From positions 670,501 through 734,500 of the forward strand of contig JAFFSR010000282.1 in the NCBI GenBank assembly GCA_017163975.1: 64,000 nt of DNA, written 5' to 3'. This DNA is from Anastatus disparis. Its lineage: Eukaryota; Arthropoda; Insecta; Hymenoptera; Eupelmidae. The translations under genes and the position numbers were made by a program. The notes beneath the pieces were generated by a model. The model made no database searches. It was not told the origin of the DNA and saw only the letters and a program-made list of their open reading frames with translations. This document shows, piece by piece, positions 43,823-54,841 of this stretch. Position 1 is the stretch's first letter. Every line of letters begins with the position of its first letter.

Positions 43823-44077
43823 GTAAAATTTCTAATAAAAGCAAACAATATATTTACAAAAATATAATACAAAAAAATATATAATATGTTCAAAATACAT
43901 TTCTTTAATTTCTTACATCACTCAGTACTCAGTTTCTTAATAAATTTTTTTTCAAAATAACAAACCGTCAGTTGATAAATCTTTATCATCTAACGGTTTG
44001 TTTTTGAGTGATTTATTTAATGGTTTCGAAATTTATGTAAAGTAGCATTTGATATGTTTTTGTAGATATCTTTGAAA

Positions 44078-46625
44078 TTAATTAATGATTTTATTAATTT
44101 CGAATCGTTGTTTGGAGCGGAAATAGCGAAAGGAGTGGTTTACCAGAGATCGAGATATATATATTTGAATATATTTGAATACAATGAATTCACATACAGC
44201 ATGTAACTTAGCTTCATCTCCCTTACTCATTTTGAAAGATTTTCTAAATAAATACATTTTTATCATGTAGATAGCTTCAGCCATCCAGCGAGCATGATGA
44301 ATTGCTCCTGGCTTTTTGAAAGTTATGGTTTTGCCAACATCCAAGAAAATTAAACAGAGCACTAATAATTCTTTGTGATCATTTCTAGGCTGCTTTTCTG
44401 CTGAAAATTTTTTATATTATTAATTACATTGGCAACATTGGCACATCTGGACCACTGGTGTCAGGAAATTTCACTTCGAATGCTACTTTTAATAAAAGCT
44501 CAAAAATATAACGACGACAAGTTAAATAGAGCAAATCTTTTTTCATTAAATCTTCTAAAAGCATCGCTGTTCCGCTTTTGTATCCTAAATTAACATTTGT
44601 CGTGTCTCAACAGAGTACATTTATTAATTGTATTAATCTCCAATCTTTCAAAGATAAATTAATTGCTGAAGCTAACGTACTTGCTTTTTGATCTTGCAAT
44701 GCTGGCACATTGATGAGTTTAGTAAATTAATCGCTGGATACTAAAATTGGAAATCTATCAACCATCTTGCAAGTTATATCATGTGGAATAAGTTCACCAT
44801 TCTAGTGAACTATTAAAAAATCTATACAAGTTTTTTGAATTAATTGCTTCATTTTTTCACATTTGTGCTTCCTTATTTCAGCTCGTGCAATATTGACAAA
44901 TTTACGAGTGAGGATAAAATTGGCAAGATCAATAAGACCGGTTATGAAAATAGCATCTTCGTCAGAAACTTTAACTTTGTCAAAAGCTGTCACGACTGCT
45001 GGAGACATCACATTGATAGAACCTCTTTTATTTTTGTTCTCATAGTTTCTTCCTTTTACATCATAAACTATTCTAGAACCTTGCGAGCTTGAATAGGTTT
45101 CTTTACTAGACGATTTTTGTGTTTCAAGCAATAACAGAGCTTTTGATCCTAGTAATAAATATGATTTAGTGTGTAACTAGAATGCATGAAAACATTCTTG
45201 AATTTGACGAAAGTAGAAGTAAGAATAGTTTTCGACATATAATTCAAGGTTTTACGGTGACAAAAGATACATTTACTTGTCATAATATCTGTCTTTGAGA
45301 TAAAATTTTCCTTCTCAATAAATCCAGCTTCACTAATTGATGCATTTTGGCTGAATGTTTGACTGACAAGGAGAGTGCATTGCATTTGGGTCTCGCATTT
45401 TCTTCTAACTTTGGGATATTTTTTCTTACATGAAATCATGAAAAAAGCCGCGTCCATTCGGTCCAACGCTCGATATTTTCCGAGTTATGAGCAGTTTTGT
45501 CTGTTTTGTTAAAAAATTTACATTTGCTTTATAGTTTTACAGTTTATGAACTACTTATTCTATAAGGTTTTTACTGATTGTATATTAAAGTTGAGATTAA
45601 AACCTATCGAAAAAAAAACGTTTCCAAAAATCTCAAGCTGTTTACAAGTTATAAGGGAATAAAAATAAGGCAAATATTAAGTTGAAATTATGCATGGAAA
45701 ATGAATGCTGTACTTTCGTCTGAATTTCATTTTAATTTTCATCCCTTCATAACTTTTGAACAACTTGAGATTTTTGGACACGTTTTTTTTAATTGATATT
45801 TTTTAATCTCAACTTGAAAATGCAATTAGTAAAAACCTAATAGAATAGGTATATCGAAAACTGTAAAACTAAAAAGCAGATGCAATTTTTTTCACACAAC
45901 AGACAAAACTGTTCGTAACTCGGAAAAAATCGAGCGTTGGACAGAATGGATGCGGCTTTTTCCATGATTTTATGTAAGAAAAAATATTCCAAAGTTAGGA
46001 GAAAATCCGAGACCCAATTGCAATGTACTCTCCTTGTGAGTTTAAAATAAAGTGGGTCCTCCAGGACCCTCTCAGGCTTAACGAGTTATAGTAACCGTCA
46101 TGGATGCAGAAATTACTTTGAAAATCATCATTATAGATGCGCATATGTTTTATGGGAATTTCGACAATTTGTAACAATTGTTTAATATTTTCTGGGGTTA
46201 AAATGTCTCTATCTGTAACTATATTTAGTCAAAGAAAAATCAACTCGAATTGGTACAAATCCAATTGTCATATATTATAAATGTATCATTACCTGAAATG
46301 TTTTCAGATTCTATAAAAGGTAAATTGATTTTTATAAAATCAACTGGTTTAGACAGAAAAACTTTTTTTACTAATTCGTCTATTGAACCCAATAGTGTGA
46401 TTAAAATATCTTGGGAAATATCAAATACATCAGACATTTTTTCAAGAAATTCCGTGACTTTTGTACTCAGCTTATTCTGAAATTTTCTCGTGTATAGGAT
46501 AGGTATAGGTTTTTTTATTTTTCGATGCAATGACCGATTCTTTTTACTTTTATAGATGATTCTTTCGAAATACCTGAAATTTCCTTGATTACAATCTTAA
46601 CAGTATCAGCTTTTTTGGATTTGTC
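44078..46625 (-). pseudogene. Decayed transposase-like gene of a repeated arthropod family, split by a foldback
   Basis: Read on the minus strand from about 46625, several open pieces follow one another: 46530-46240 (FQNKLSTKVTEFLEKMSDV), 46177-46040 and 45365-45150. After that comes 45131-44802 with KVKVSDEDAIFITGLIDL. The same frame continues past a TAG at about 44803 into sequence with DLMKKDLLYLTCRRYIFELL and a DTT motif (about 44600-44500), then further stops. The final piece 44362-44078 contains PGAIHHARWMAEAIYMIKMY. The CRHH-like, HARWM and KVSDRDA-like motifs belong to a family I recognise as frequent, transposon-associated and uncharacterised in arthropod and cnidarian genomes, probably RNase H-like. 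At least four in-frame stops plus the insertion at 45366-46037 show it is dead. Confidence 0.6.
45366..46037. mobile_element. Foldback (palindromic) element inside the decayed transposase gene
   Basis: Left end acaaggagagtgcattgcat; right end gcaatgtactctccttgt. The arms pair with few mismatches through blocks such as gggtctcg, ttacatgaaatcatgaaaaa and gagcgttgga, around a centre near 45702. About 672 bp, non-coding. Confidence 0.85.
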
Positions 46626-46647
46626 AATTTAAGTTTTGTATGGTAGT

Positions 46648-47839
46648 TGTAATGTGCCCCCTACCGTTACCAAGACGGGGGTACATAAATTCTTATGAAC
46701 TAAAATTAATTTATACATGAAAGAAATATTTAGAAGAGATATTTAGAATTTATTCAGTAGAAACAATAAATTGGGAGGTTGATGAAGTTAATTCGTAGTT
46801 GTATTAGGTTAAATTTCTTATCTATTTATTCAATTCATTAAGAGGTTATGATTATCTCAATTAATAATCATTTTCATGTTAAACTAATTATTACAACTAC
46901 TAATTTAATTTTATTAAGGTTTCTTAAATTGAAAGGAAACAAGTACTGAGTTATTATTATAGATTTTCACTTATCTGTATTGGCGCTGCTCCGTCGCTCT
47001 CCTCGGCAAGTAGATTCCTTCTCGGATAATCGCGCTATCATATCTAACGTTCTATTAACTGAGCTGTTTGGGCCTTTAGCTTCCCTCGTGTTAGACGCGC
47101 GGTTGACGCAGTTATTCAAACTTTTAATGTCACGTAATTTCCGAAGTTCATGGATAATTAGTCCCCACTCAAGTTCACTAGTAAACTAATTTATTGTTCG
47201 AGTCATTTTATAACTAAACTAAAATATTCACTTTGAATGTTGTTTTTTCTAATAAATTTGTTATTCAGATTTGTATTACACGTACTAGAAAAATTATGTT
47301 TAAATGATCAAATGGAATTAATTTAAATATTACATTTAATTATTACTTAATATCGTGGGAACTGGGGGTCCACGAAGGACCCGCCAGCCCGCTCTAGAAC
47401 ATTGCCTGGCACGGAATGGTTATACGTAACTCTCTCTGTTATCCACGTTCTTCTCCCGCGCAAAAAAGGGAGAGAGCTTTTTACAGCTCTCCTTCAAACA
47501 ATTAGCAGAGAGAGTTGTCGCAATTCATGTACTCTCTCTCTCTCTAACCCATTGCTTGAAGATGCTCTCCTTTCTTCACCCATTCCCTACCTTAGCCTCC
47601 ATCCTGCAGGTAGTAGAGACGGAGGAGAGAGAAAATGAAGTAACATTGGTTAATTGCTGTTCTCACGCTAGTTGGTCTGACGTAGTGACCACTCGTCAAA
47701 GTTATTATATTACTAAATGAAGGTTAACGGTTTGAAATAGTCTTCATCTTTTTATAATGTCAGCGAAAATGAACGTGCTATGAGAAAGTTTTAGCACGTT
47801 TATTTTTAAAATTAAATTCAATAATTTTGTCACGCAACA
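46648..47839 (-). repeat. 3' LTR of element 2 (single copy in window)
   Basis: On the plus strand it begins tgtaatgtgcccc and ends cacgcaaca (TG...CA), with an adjacent polypurine tract on the element strand (aagcaagggaggg, 47840-47852). Size 1192 bp. Boundaries rest on TG/CA ends and the polypurine tract since no second copy was found. Confidence 0.65.
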
Positions 47840-48011
47840 CCCTCCCTTGCTTAGAAAAATTGTCGTCCTCGGCAATTTTTATGGAGTCAGCAGAGGTACG
47901 AGCGACGGAGCAGGTTCACAATTCGTCTGAAACAATTATGTATAAGTTAGCTTATTAACAATCATATTGGGTCTAATGAATTTCAAATCGATTTGATCAT
48001 TTTTAGTACGG

Positions 48012-48344
48012 TCAAACATTCAAGAAAACGTCAGAACAATGATTTAGAAATCCCAACATAATTGTTTTACAATATAAGCAAAAAAACAAAAATGAAGTGA
48101 TAATGAGAAAAATTAATTTTGTTTTTATTTTTAAGGTAAACTTTATTCTGGTCATCTTGACTGTTGTTGGTGCGCTGAAAATCTGCAGCAATAGTATTAC
48201 ACTCTTCACAGGAGGAGCGGGGTCCTCTCCCGTTTGCTCCTCCTGCTCACCGCTGATTTTTTTGTTTTGTTGCCCCATTAGGTTGAAAAGGTGTCCTTCT
48301 TGGTTGATTGTCTGGTGTAAGAGTTTGTTTAGCGGTTTTAACAT
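48012..48344 (-). CDS. Small accessory ORF with C-terminal membrane segment (element 2)
   Basis: 110 codons from a real ATG (48344). The N-terminal half is polar (NKLLHQTINQEGHLFNLMGQ), helical in appearance and acidic. A hydrophobic segment (LIFLIITSFLFFCLYC) lies at about residues 78-95, suggesting a tail-anchored or single-pass membrane protein. A possible 3' splice site (cactttatgtttcag) is about 55 bases upstream. No family recognised. It may be an accessory protein or a chance ORF in the 3' leader. Confidence 0.35.
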   Translation of the reverse strand: MLKPLNKLLHQTINQEGHLFNLMGQQNKKISGEQEEQTGEDPAPPVKSVILLLQIFSAPTTVKMTRIKFTLKIKTKLIFLIITSFLFFCLYCKTIMLGFLNHCSDVFLNV

Positions 48345-48877
48345 GGTTACTAGGATATCGTTATAATTCAGCTTTGTCTTAAATCCTTTGTTGTCTGAAA
48401 CATAAAGTGTTCATTCATTGGAGTTTCAGAAATTGGATTAATCACTATCTTCATGCAAGGATGTTGCTAAGGTTCCTTAAGCATATAAGGTCGTTATTTG
48501 TAATAAGCCAGAAATAGTTAATATTGCATGCAATGGTAGATAAAGTAGATAAGAAAGTTTGGTCACCTTACTTAGCCTGGCGTTGGTCTAACTTTTAATT
48601 AAAGTTAGTCCAGCTTAAGATTAGGTTTGTCGGGTCGACTCTGACTAGAGTCATTGGTCGGGTCAAGTGGTTTGGACATTTTACACTTCATTTGCATTAG
48701 ATAATCGATTGTGCATTAAAGTGGGTCTGCTATAATAGCGGTCATGGTTTGGTCTACCCTTATTTTAGGGTGTTGGTCATTGCCTTGGTGAAACAATTCG
48801 TTGGTCATTTGATCTATATGATCTTGCTGTTGCTTAAAACTTCCGTTTCGCAGTAATATCGGTTTGGTAGTAACACT

Positions 48878-49762
48878 CTAAGAGTGGTTCAGCTTGATTT
48901 TTTTATTGATTTTCTTCTTGGTCCGATCGGAGGGGCTGGGTCGGTCGTAGGTAGAAGGCATCACCAGATCGAAATTATGTATACAGTTTTTGATATGTTG
49001 GGAATATTGCTTAAGTTTAATGGATCTTTTGCACAAGATACATTCTTTTGTCCCCTCGGGATTTACAAAGCCTTGGGGCTCGCTTAGTTGCATGTATTGG
49101 GTTCGCTGGGCTTTGCAAATTAATAAATGGATATCCTTATATTGCTGAGTGATATCGTTTTCGCAAATGATGCCTCGTTCCATTTTGTTGCTAATGCCGT
49201 TAGGGGATTTTTACGGATCCGCAAAACGCACTCGGTATTTTTGGTCAGCGCTTCGAAAGGCCTTACGAGCATCTGTCTTGTTTATAAATCGAATATACCC
49301 GTAACGTAGTTTGTTAGGTTTCTCTGTGGTAATATGCAGGTAGTCGATTAGACCGAAGTTTCGGAAAGCTGTAAATAGATAATATTTATTCTCTAATCTA
49401 GACACTATGCAATATAATCGGCATGGATCTTATGTGGTTAAGGTATTGGATTTAGGTTCGGTGAAAGGATTGTCTACATTTGGTTGGAGCGGTGTGTTAA
49501 GGACTCGCTTATCCTTAGTCAAATGAAATTTTTGCAGAGATTTTTTCATACCTAGTTGAGTCTTTAGAGTTTTAACCGGGAAAGGTTTAACTAGGATTTT
49601 GATATACTTATCCGCGTCCCGTTCTATAGTAGTTATCTGCTCGAATGGCCCCCGTGTTTCTAATTCTTTTATTATTTTCCATAATTGACGGCCGTCATGG
49701 TTTTCTAGTATAAGGGTCTCGCTTCGGGTCGAGTCACCGCTAAAAATGCCCTCAGCTACCAT
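48878..49762 (-). pseudogene. Accessory RNA-binding protein: RRM fold plus C2HC zinc finger, between env and LTR (element 2)
   Basis: A single frame runs from ATG 49762 to 48878, about 295 codons, broken by two stops (TAA at 49430-49432 and TAA at 49211-49213). The first piece (about 110 codons) has a beta-alpha pattern (ETLILENHDGRQLWKIIKEL) that may be a degenerate RRM. The second is a clear RRM: RLYCIVSRLENKYYLF as beta1-alpha1 and LRYGYIRFINKTDARKAF as RNP1 and alpha2. The third has C-x2-C-x11-H-x3-C (ECILCKRSIKLKQYSQHIKNC) and a basic tail (DRTKKKINKKIKLNHS) that may target the nucleus. It probably bound RNA, perhaps element RNA for export, splicing or packaging. A 3' splice site precedes it. 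Errantiviruses normally have only gag, pol and env. Confidence 0.7.
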
Positions 49763-49791
49763 AGTTAATTATGATTCGATTCAACAAGAAA

Positions 49792-49812
49792 CTGAAAGAA
49801 AAATAATCATTA
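49792..49812 (-). promoter_or_regulatory. Predicted 3' splice acceptor upstream of the RRM gene
   Basis: The element-strand sequence tgattatttttctttcag has a good pyrimidine tract and CAG, about 30 bases before the ATG at 49762. The arrangement parallels env. Confidence 0.5.
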
Positions 49813-50052
49813 AGTCAAGAGTTAGTGATTAATTTTACGGTAATACACAGATAGAAAGACGACTCGAACCATTGGTTAGTATCAGAGATGGTTAGTCGTT
49901 ATAAATGATATATAGGTCTATTTAGGTGTCAACAAACGCCGTTTGCTTTAAGTTAGTAGCTGGAGCCTTATTATCTATAGTTTATGATGATGGTAATGTG
50001 CATTTTGATCAGTTTTATATATGCCTACTGAGTTCTTTAATTTAATAAATAG

Positions 50053-51715
50053 TCATCCAATGACTGCAACTAGGGCTATACACAGTATAATTCCTGATCC
50101 ATAAGTTCCATACAAAGAGCCTCGGATATAGTGGTGTTCTCTACTGTGCTGTGCTATGTCCTTGAGTCGGTCTGTTATGTGCCTCAAGCTTTTTTCATTC
50201 CATTCATTGTTTGAACCGGGTTTTAGTATTTCTGATAGAGTTTGTGCTTGAATACTACTTTTAGTTTTAAATAATAGCAGTAGTTCTTTAACCTTCAACT
50301 GTAGCTGGGGTTGATAAGTGTATTTTTCACTGCTGATTCGCATGCTCATATGTACTAGAGTGACTTGAGTGGTTCTGCCTATAGAGTTGTCAGGGATATA
50401 TAATCTGCCAGTACCGGTTAATTGTAGAATTTCTTTTTTTCATGTTCCACAGATGATCCTGACTATGGTTTTATTAGTTAATGAGTATAGCCATACTGCC
50501 TCGGTGTGGAGGTAACTCCACTGGGTGATGGATTTGTCACATTTATCATGTTACAATGCTGGAAATTGTTCTTGTGCGGGTGAGTGAGCATAATTAGTTC
50601 GCAATCATCTAGCACGGCTGTGTTCATCAATGGTCCTTTAACTTCACAAGTAAGTCCATACGGTTGGTCTATACACTCATGTAGGTAGTCATGATCGAAT
50701 TTGAGGTAGTATTTATTCTTTTCATTCAGCGCAATAAAAGAATGTGTTGTTTTGATTTTAGCGTATCCCAAATGATGGTCTTTCCAATTTTGTACGGTGA
50801 GTAATGGATACATACGGTACATGGAGTACGGCTCTCTCTCAACGATAGGAAGATATAAGATTACTAGAAATCTGTCCTCTTGGTAAATAGTATCTATCTT
50901 AGATATTTTTACAATCTATTCAGGTCGAGTATACTCAGAGGGCATGGGAAAATCCCAATCTGAGGTATGCTTACGTATATCATTGGTTAGTTGCGCAAGT
51001 AGTTCTGGGGTCAGTAGGGCTTTAGGCATCTTACCCTGTAACAAAGAAGTAGCCATGTCTACGAAACCCTTTACGGCATCTATGCTTTTGTCCAGTGTGG
51101 TTTCTATTAGTCTAATTTGAGCCTTTCCTTGTTATCTTGGTGTAGTTTATCTAATTCTTGATTTATATCATCGACTTCATCGTGAGTTACTAATCCGAAT
51201 AGACTGCTACTGAGGCTGCCGATAAAGCCTAACGGTACTAATCCTCGCTTGGAGGATCCATTGGTTGTCAACTTCTCATCTTTAGAGGTTAGTCGAGCCA
51301 GACAGGCTTGTAGTTGATGCTCCTGGGTCTGCAATATCTTCTGCTTGAAAAGAATGATTTGTGGATTGAGAGCATAAATGCACTCAGTGTCCCTGAATTC
51401 ATTGACACATTCATGATATTTTTCCGTAGCTGGCTTTCGGTTGTCCACCATTTTTGGCTGGCATTTTAGATTGGTCAATTGCTTTACACAGTTGTTGTGG
51501 GTTTGGTGTATTAATTCTGAAACGTCACATTTGTCTAGAACTTTATCGAGATTTACATGAATGATTAGCTTCCATTCAGTGCGTTTTAATCTTAAAGAGC
51601 CGATTTTCTCGTGATAAATGCCTGGATTCGGGTTTATTGGCGTATTTCTATAGGTTAAGTATCCATATGCCAACAGTGGTGATAATATTAGCACGACCAT
51701 AGTTGTCCAAGACAT
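50053..51715 (-). pseudogene. env: Envelope glycoprotein, baculovirus-F-like, frameshifted (element 2)
   Basis: Three pieces lie in three different frames: 51715-51107, 50822-50478 and 50349-50053. The first has a signal segment (MSWTTMVVLILSPLLAYGY), the F-type motif NPGIYHEKIGSLRL and a Lys-Arg followed by GLVPLGFIGSLSSSLFG, the likely cleavage site and fusion region. The second is Cys- and His-containing ectodomain (CIDQPYGLTCEVKGPL). The third ends with YIRGSLYGTYGSGIILCIAL, a membrane segment. At least two frame changes make it non-functional. Compared with element 1 env it is the same family but much diverged. A splice acceptor is placed just before its ATG. Confidence 0.85.
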
Positions 51716-51719
51716 TTTC

Positions 51720-51738
51720 CTGTAATAGTTAAAAATAT
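51720..51738 (-). promoter_or_regulatory. Predicted 3' splice acceptor for env mRNA of element 2
   Basis: Element-strand sequence tttttaactattacag precedes the env ATG by four bases. Confidence 0.55.
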
Positions 51739-51809
51739 CAGTTAATTTCGAATCAACGCTGGTTTTAATTTGTCAATGTGTTTTAGTATGGCTTTGCAAC
51801 TAGGGTTTT

Positions 51810-54806
51810 CTAACAAGACATTGTTTTTAGATAAATCTCTATCACCTTCAATGGCGTTAAATAATACTTGTCAAACTTGGCTGTACGGTGTTCATTCTTT
51901 ATATATACATAGTCGCCAACTACCGGTCTAAAAGCCTTAACTTTTCTGTCATAGTATTCCTTAGAACCTATTTTTCTGGTTATTTGTCTCTTTCCAGCCA
52001 TAACCTTCATTTCATTTAGCCTCGTGATAAGGTCACGTAGATACTGATTATATGTGGCTAACCTCTCTTCCTCTGGTATGCGCAAAGGAACCTTTCCATA
52101 TACTAACTCAAAGGGTGTGTATCCAGTAGCAGCGTGCAGGCTTGTGTAGTATGTGAATGCCGCAAACGGTGTCAATTTGTCCCAATCTTCATATTGGTCG
52201 GCATAGGTGCGAATAACATCTACTAAAGGTGCATGGCTTCTTTCTAAAGCTCTCGTGGTTTGAGATCGATAACCAGAGGAATGTAACTGTGTTACCTTTA
52301 GCAGTTGAAGTGAAGCAGCTACTATTTCAGACATGAAACTGGTTCCACGGTCAGATAATATGGCTCGAGGTGCTACGAACTGACAGATTAAGTGTCTAAA
52401 TAATGCATCTGCAATCGTCGTAGCTTTTATATTTGGAGGAGGTATAGCGATAACATATTTAGTTAAGTGACATTGCATGGTTAATATATGGCAGTTATTA
52501 GAAGATATTAGTCGCAATTTGCCTACTGTGTCGATGGAGACTTTGTCGAAACTCTCTATTGGCGTGTCGGTGATAATCATGGGAACTCGTTTGTTGATGC
52601 GGTCTATTTTCCTTTCTTGACAAGTTTCGCAGGTCCGTATGAAGTCAAGTATATCATTTCTCATTCTGGGCCAATAATATCGCTTTCTAATTTTGGCATA
52701 AGTCTGGTTAATACCCTTGTGTCCTCCAATTAAACTGTCATGTAGGTTAGAAATGATCTCTCCTCTTTCGTCCTCGCTAGGATATTCAGACCTACCGTAA
52801 CACAGTGTGACAGTTATGTTGGTGTGATTAAAATGCTTCCTGAGTATCTCGTTAAGCATTCCTGGGCCTAAATGGTCGGTCACCTGGCTTTGTCTAGATA
52901 CACGTAGCGTCAAGATCTTCATTTCATTTAGTAGTCTGACTATCCTATCAAGAGTGTTATTCAAAACATCGATGTCCAATAAATCTTGTTCCTTATCCTT
53001 TAAGATCAGAGAGAATACATTTTTCCCCTTGTAAGGTGTAACCGTTATCTGACCTCTTATAGGTTTATATCGTTTTATATCTAGAATATCTATGGCACCA
53101 ATAACATTTAATAATTTCGTCACCGAGTCATGTCGGTTACAATTCCCAGACATAAAGTGTAAATAGTGGTCTCTTTTATATGTTAAACGATTCCTTGTTT
53201 GAATTACATTATTTGTTCCTTTCTCTCGCTCTTTTGTAGAGCTAGTTGACTCGCCTGTGCTTATGTCAGGAGCATTATAGGCTAATACACAAGCGGGTAT
53301 TGGCGGTAATAAAGTAAAAGTATCGTTTGCCTCTTTAGTGTAGTTTATGTTTACAGTCTCTTCTATAGGATTTGTTTCCGGTATCACCTTAAGGTTAGGG
53401 AACTGAACTTGTCTTTTTCTAACCCGCGGGGTATTGCTCTTCTGTGGTTTATTAACCTTAATGCTAGGTGTGACGGAAATAGCCCTGCTAACCGGTAAGT
53501 GTATAAAAGAACTGCTCACATTGGCTTCCACATCAGTGTTTTCGCGGTTTTCTCCATTATTTAGTTCGTTATCGGTGATGATTTTGTCTACAGTACATTA
53601 AGCTGTATTTATTAAATTACTGGTTTCTTCAAAAAGTTGCTCGTCTATTGGCTTCTCTGGTATAGGTAATATATTAGGCTTTGTATTGGTTATTTCAGGA
53701 ATACCTAGTCTCTTCGCCTTTCCTTTTATCTTATCTCTTTGAGAAGGCGTGGGTTCATCCCCGTCTGAAAAATATTCCGGCATGGGTTTGGTTGGAGGAT
53801 CAGCGAGTTTTTCCAAGAATACCCAGTCACCAGTATTATACCAATGTTCTCTTAGACTTTGTTCCAATTAATCGCATTTACGTTCGGTATCTCTTTTTAT
53901 CCTTTGTTTGTCAGCAGTTGTTAACCCTCGCTTCTCAGGGACCGGGGTCTCAGTTACTGCTTTATAACTGCCATTGATTGCAGCAGAGTCATCTTCTATT
54001 CCCGTATATGACATTAAAGATTCAAATACTGCACCATCGTCGTCCTTAAAACATCGGGTTATTTCGTTCGAAATGTTTTCAGAAGTAATTATGTCAGATT
54101 CATCCTTTGTAGCAGATAAGTTAGGTGCTGCTAAAGTTGATTGGTTTCCTTCTTGCGTTGGAGTTTGTTCGATAGAGAAATCTTCACCAGCGTTGGTAGC
54201 AGTGTCTGATTCAAGATCAGTGATATAATTACTTCTTAATCCACTGCGTCTAGGGTCTATGAAGGGAGGGCGCGTATCCCGCTGGGAGATGTTTCCTATG
54301 TCACTTTCAGTATCAGAATCAAGGATAGTAGTTGGTATCACTCTTTTATTAAGTACTTTCTTCTTTGGTTGACTGATGCTTACTTCACTCATACTTGATT
54401 GATCACTGCTATTACCACTGGGTCTACCTGGTCCAGTAAAACGTCTTTCCTTATTGGTTAGGGCTGCTTTTCTAGCTTGACTCGCTAGAGTATCTTTATA
54501 TGCTAATTTTGGTTTCGCTGTGCTGGGTTTAGTTACTCTCCCTTGCTGGATACCACCACTATCTCTAGGGGCAATTGCGGATTGCTTAGACCGTGTCCTT
54601 TGTGCCACAACACTGTGGTCCAATTTAGGTGAGGGTTTCCTAGTAGTAGGTCCTGGCGGCCTGCCTCTTCGCTTAGGCGCTACAGGTATTTGATTCAAAG
54701 GAGCATTCGCACTAGTTCTTGGAGCATTATCTGGGTCATTTGTTCCTGGAGATTCGTCTTTGGTTAGTCCTTCTAACGTGGGTTTCGTTCTTCCACTTAT
54801 CATCAA
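51810..54806 (-). pseudogene. pol: Pol C-terminal part: AT-hook linker, pre-integrase domain, H2C2 and integrase, two stops (element 2)
   Basis: A single frame of about 1000 codons contains only two stops, TAA 53868-53870 and TAA 53598-53600. The first 310 residues are polar and probably disordered, and contain an AT-hook-like motif (APKRRGRPPGPTTRK) at about residue 45. After the second stop comes the pre-integrase domain (YKRDHYLHFMSGN; NVFSLILKDKEQD; ITVTLCYGR), the zinc domain (H...GGHKGINQTYAKIRKRYYW...CETCQERK), and the integrase core with Asp in VSIDTVGKL, Asp in AILSDRGTSF and Glu in RALERSH. The C-terminal part has DYVYIKNEHRTAKFDKY. The integrase itself is uninterrupted from 53531 to 51810. 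Confidence 0.85.
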
Positions 54807-54841
54807 GACTCGTAGTTTAGATAAGTTGTCATTTATTTCCT

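Noticed and set aside
43930..44005. Short hairpin (caaaccgtcagttgataaatc) as an RNA gene
   Set aside because: Simple inverted repeat without further RNA-gene features.
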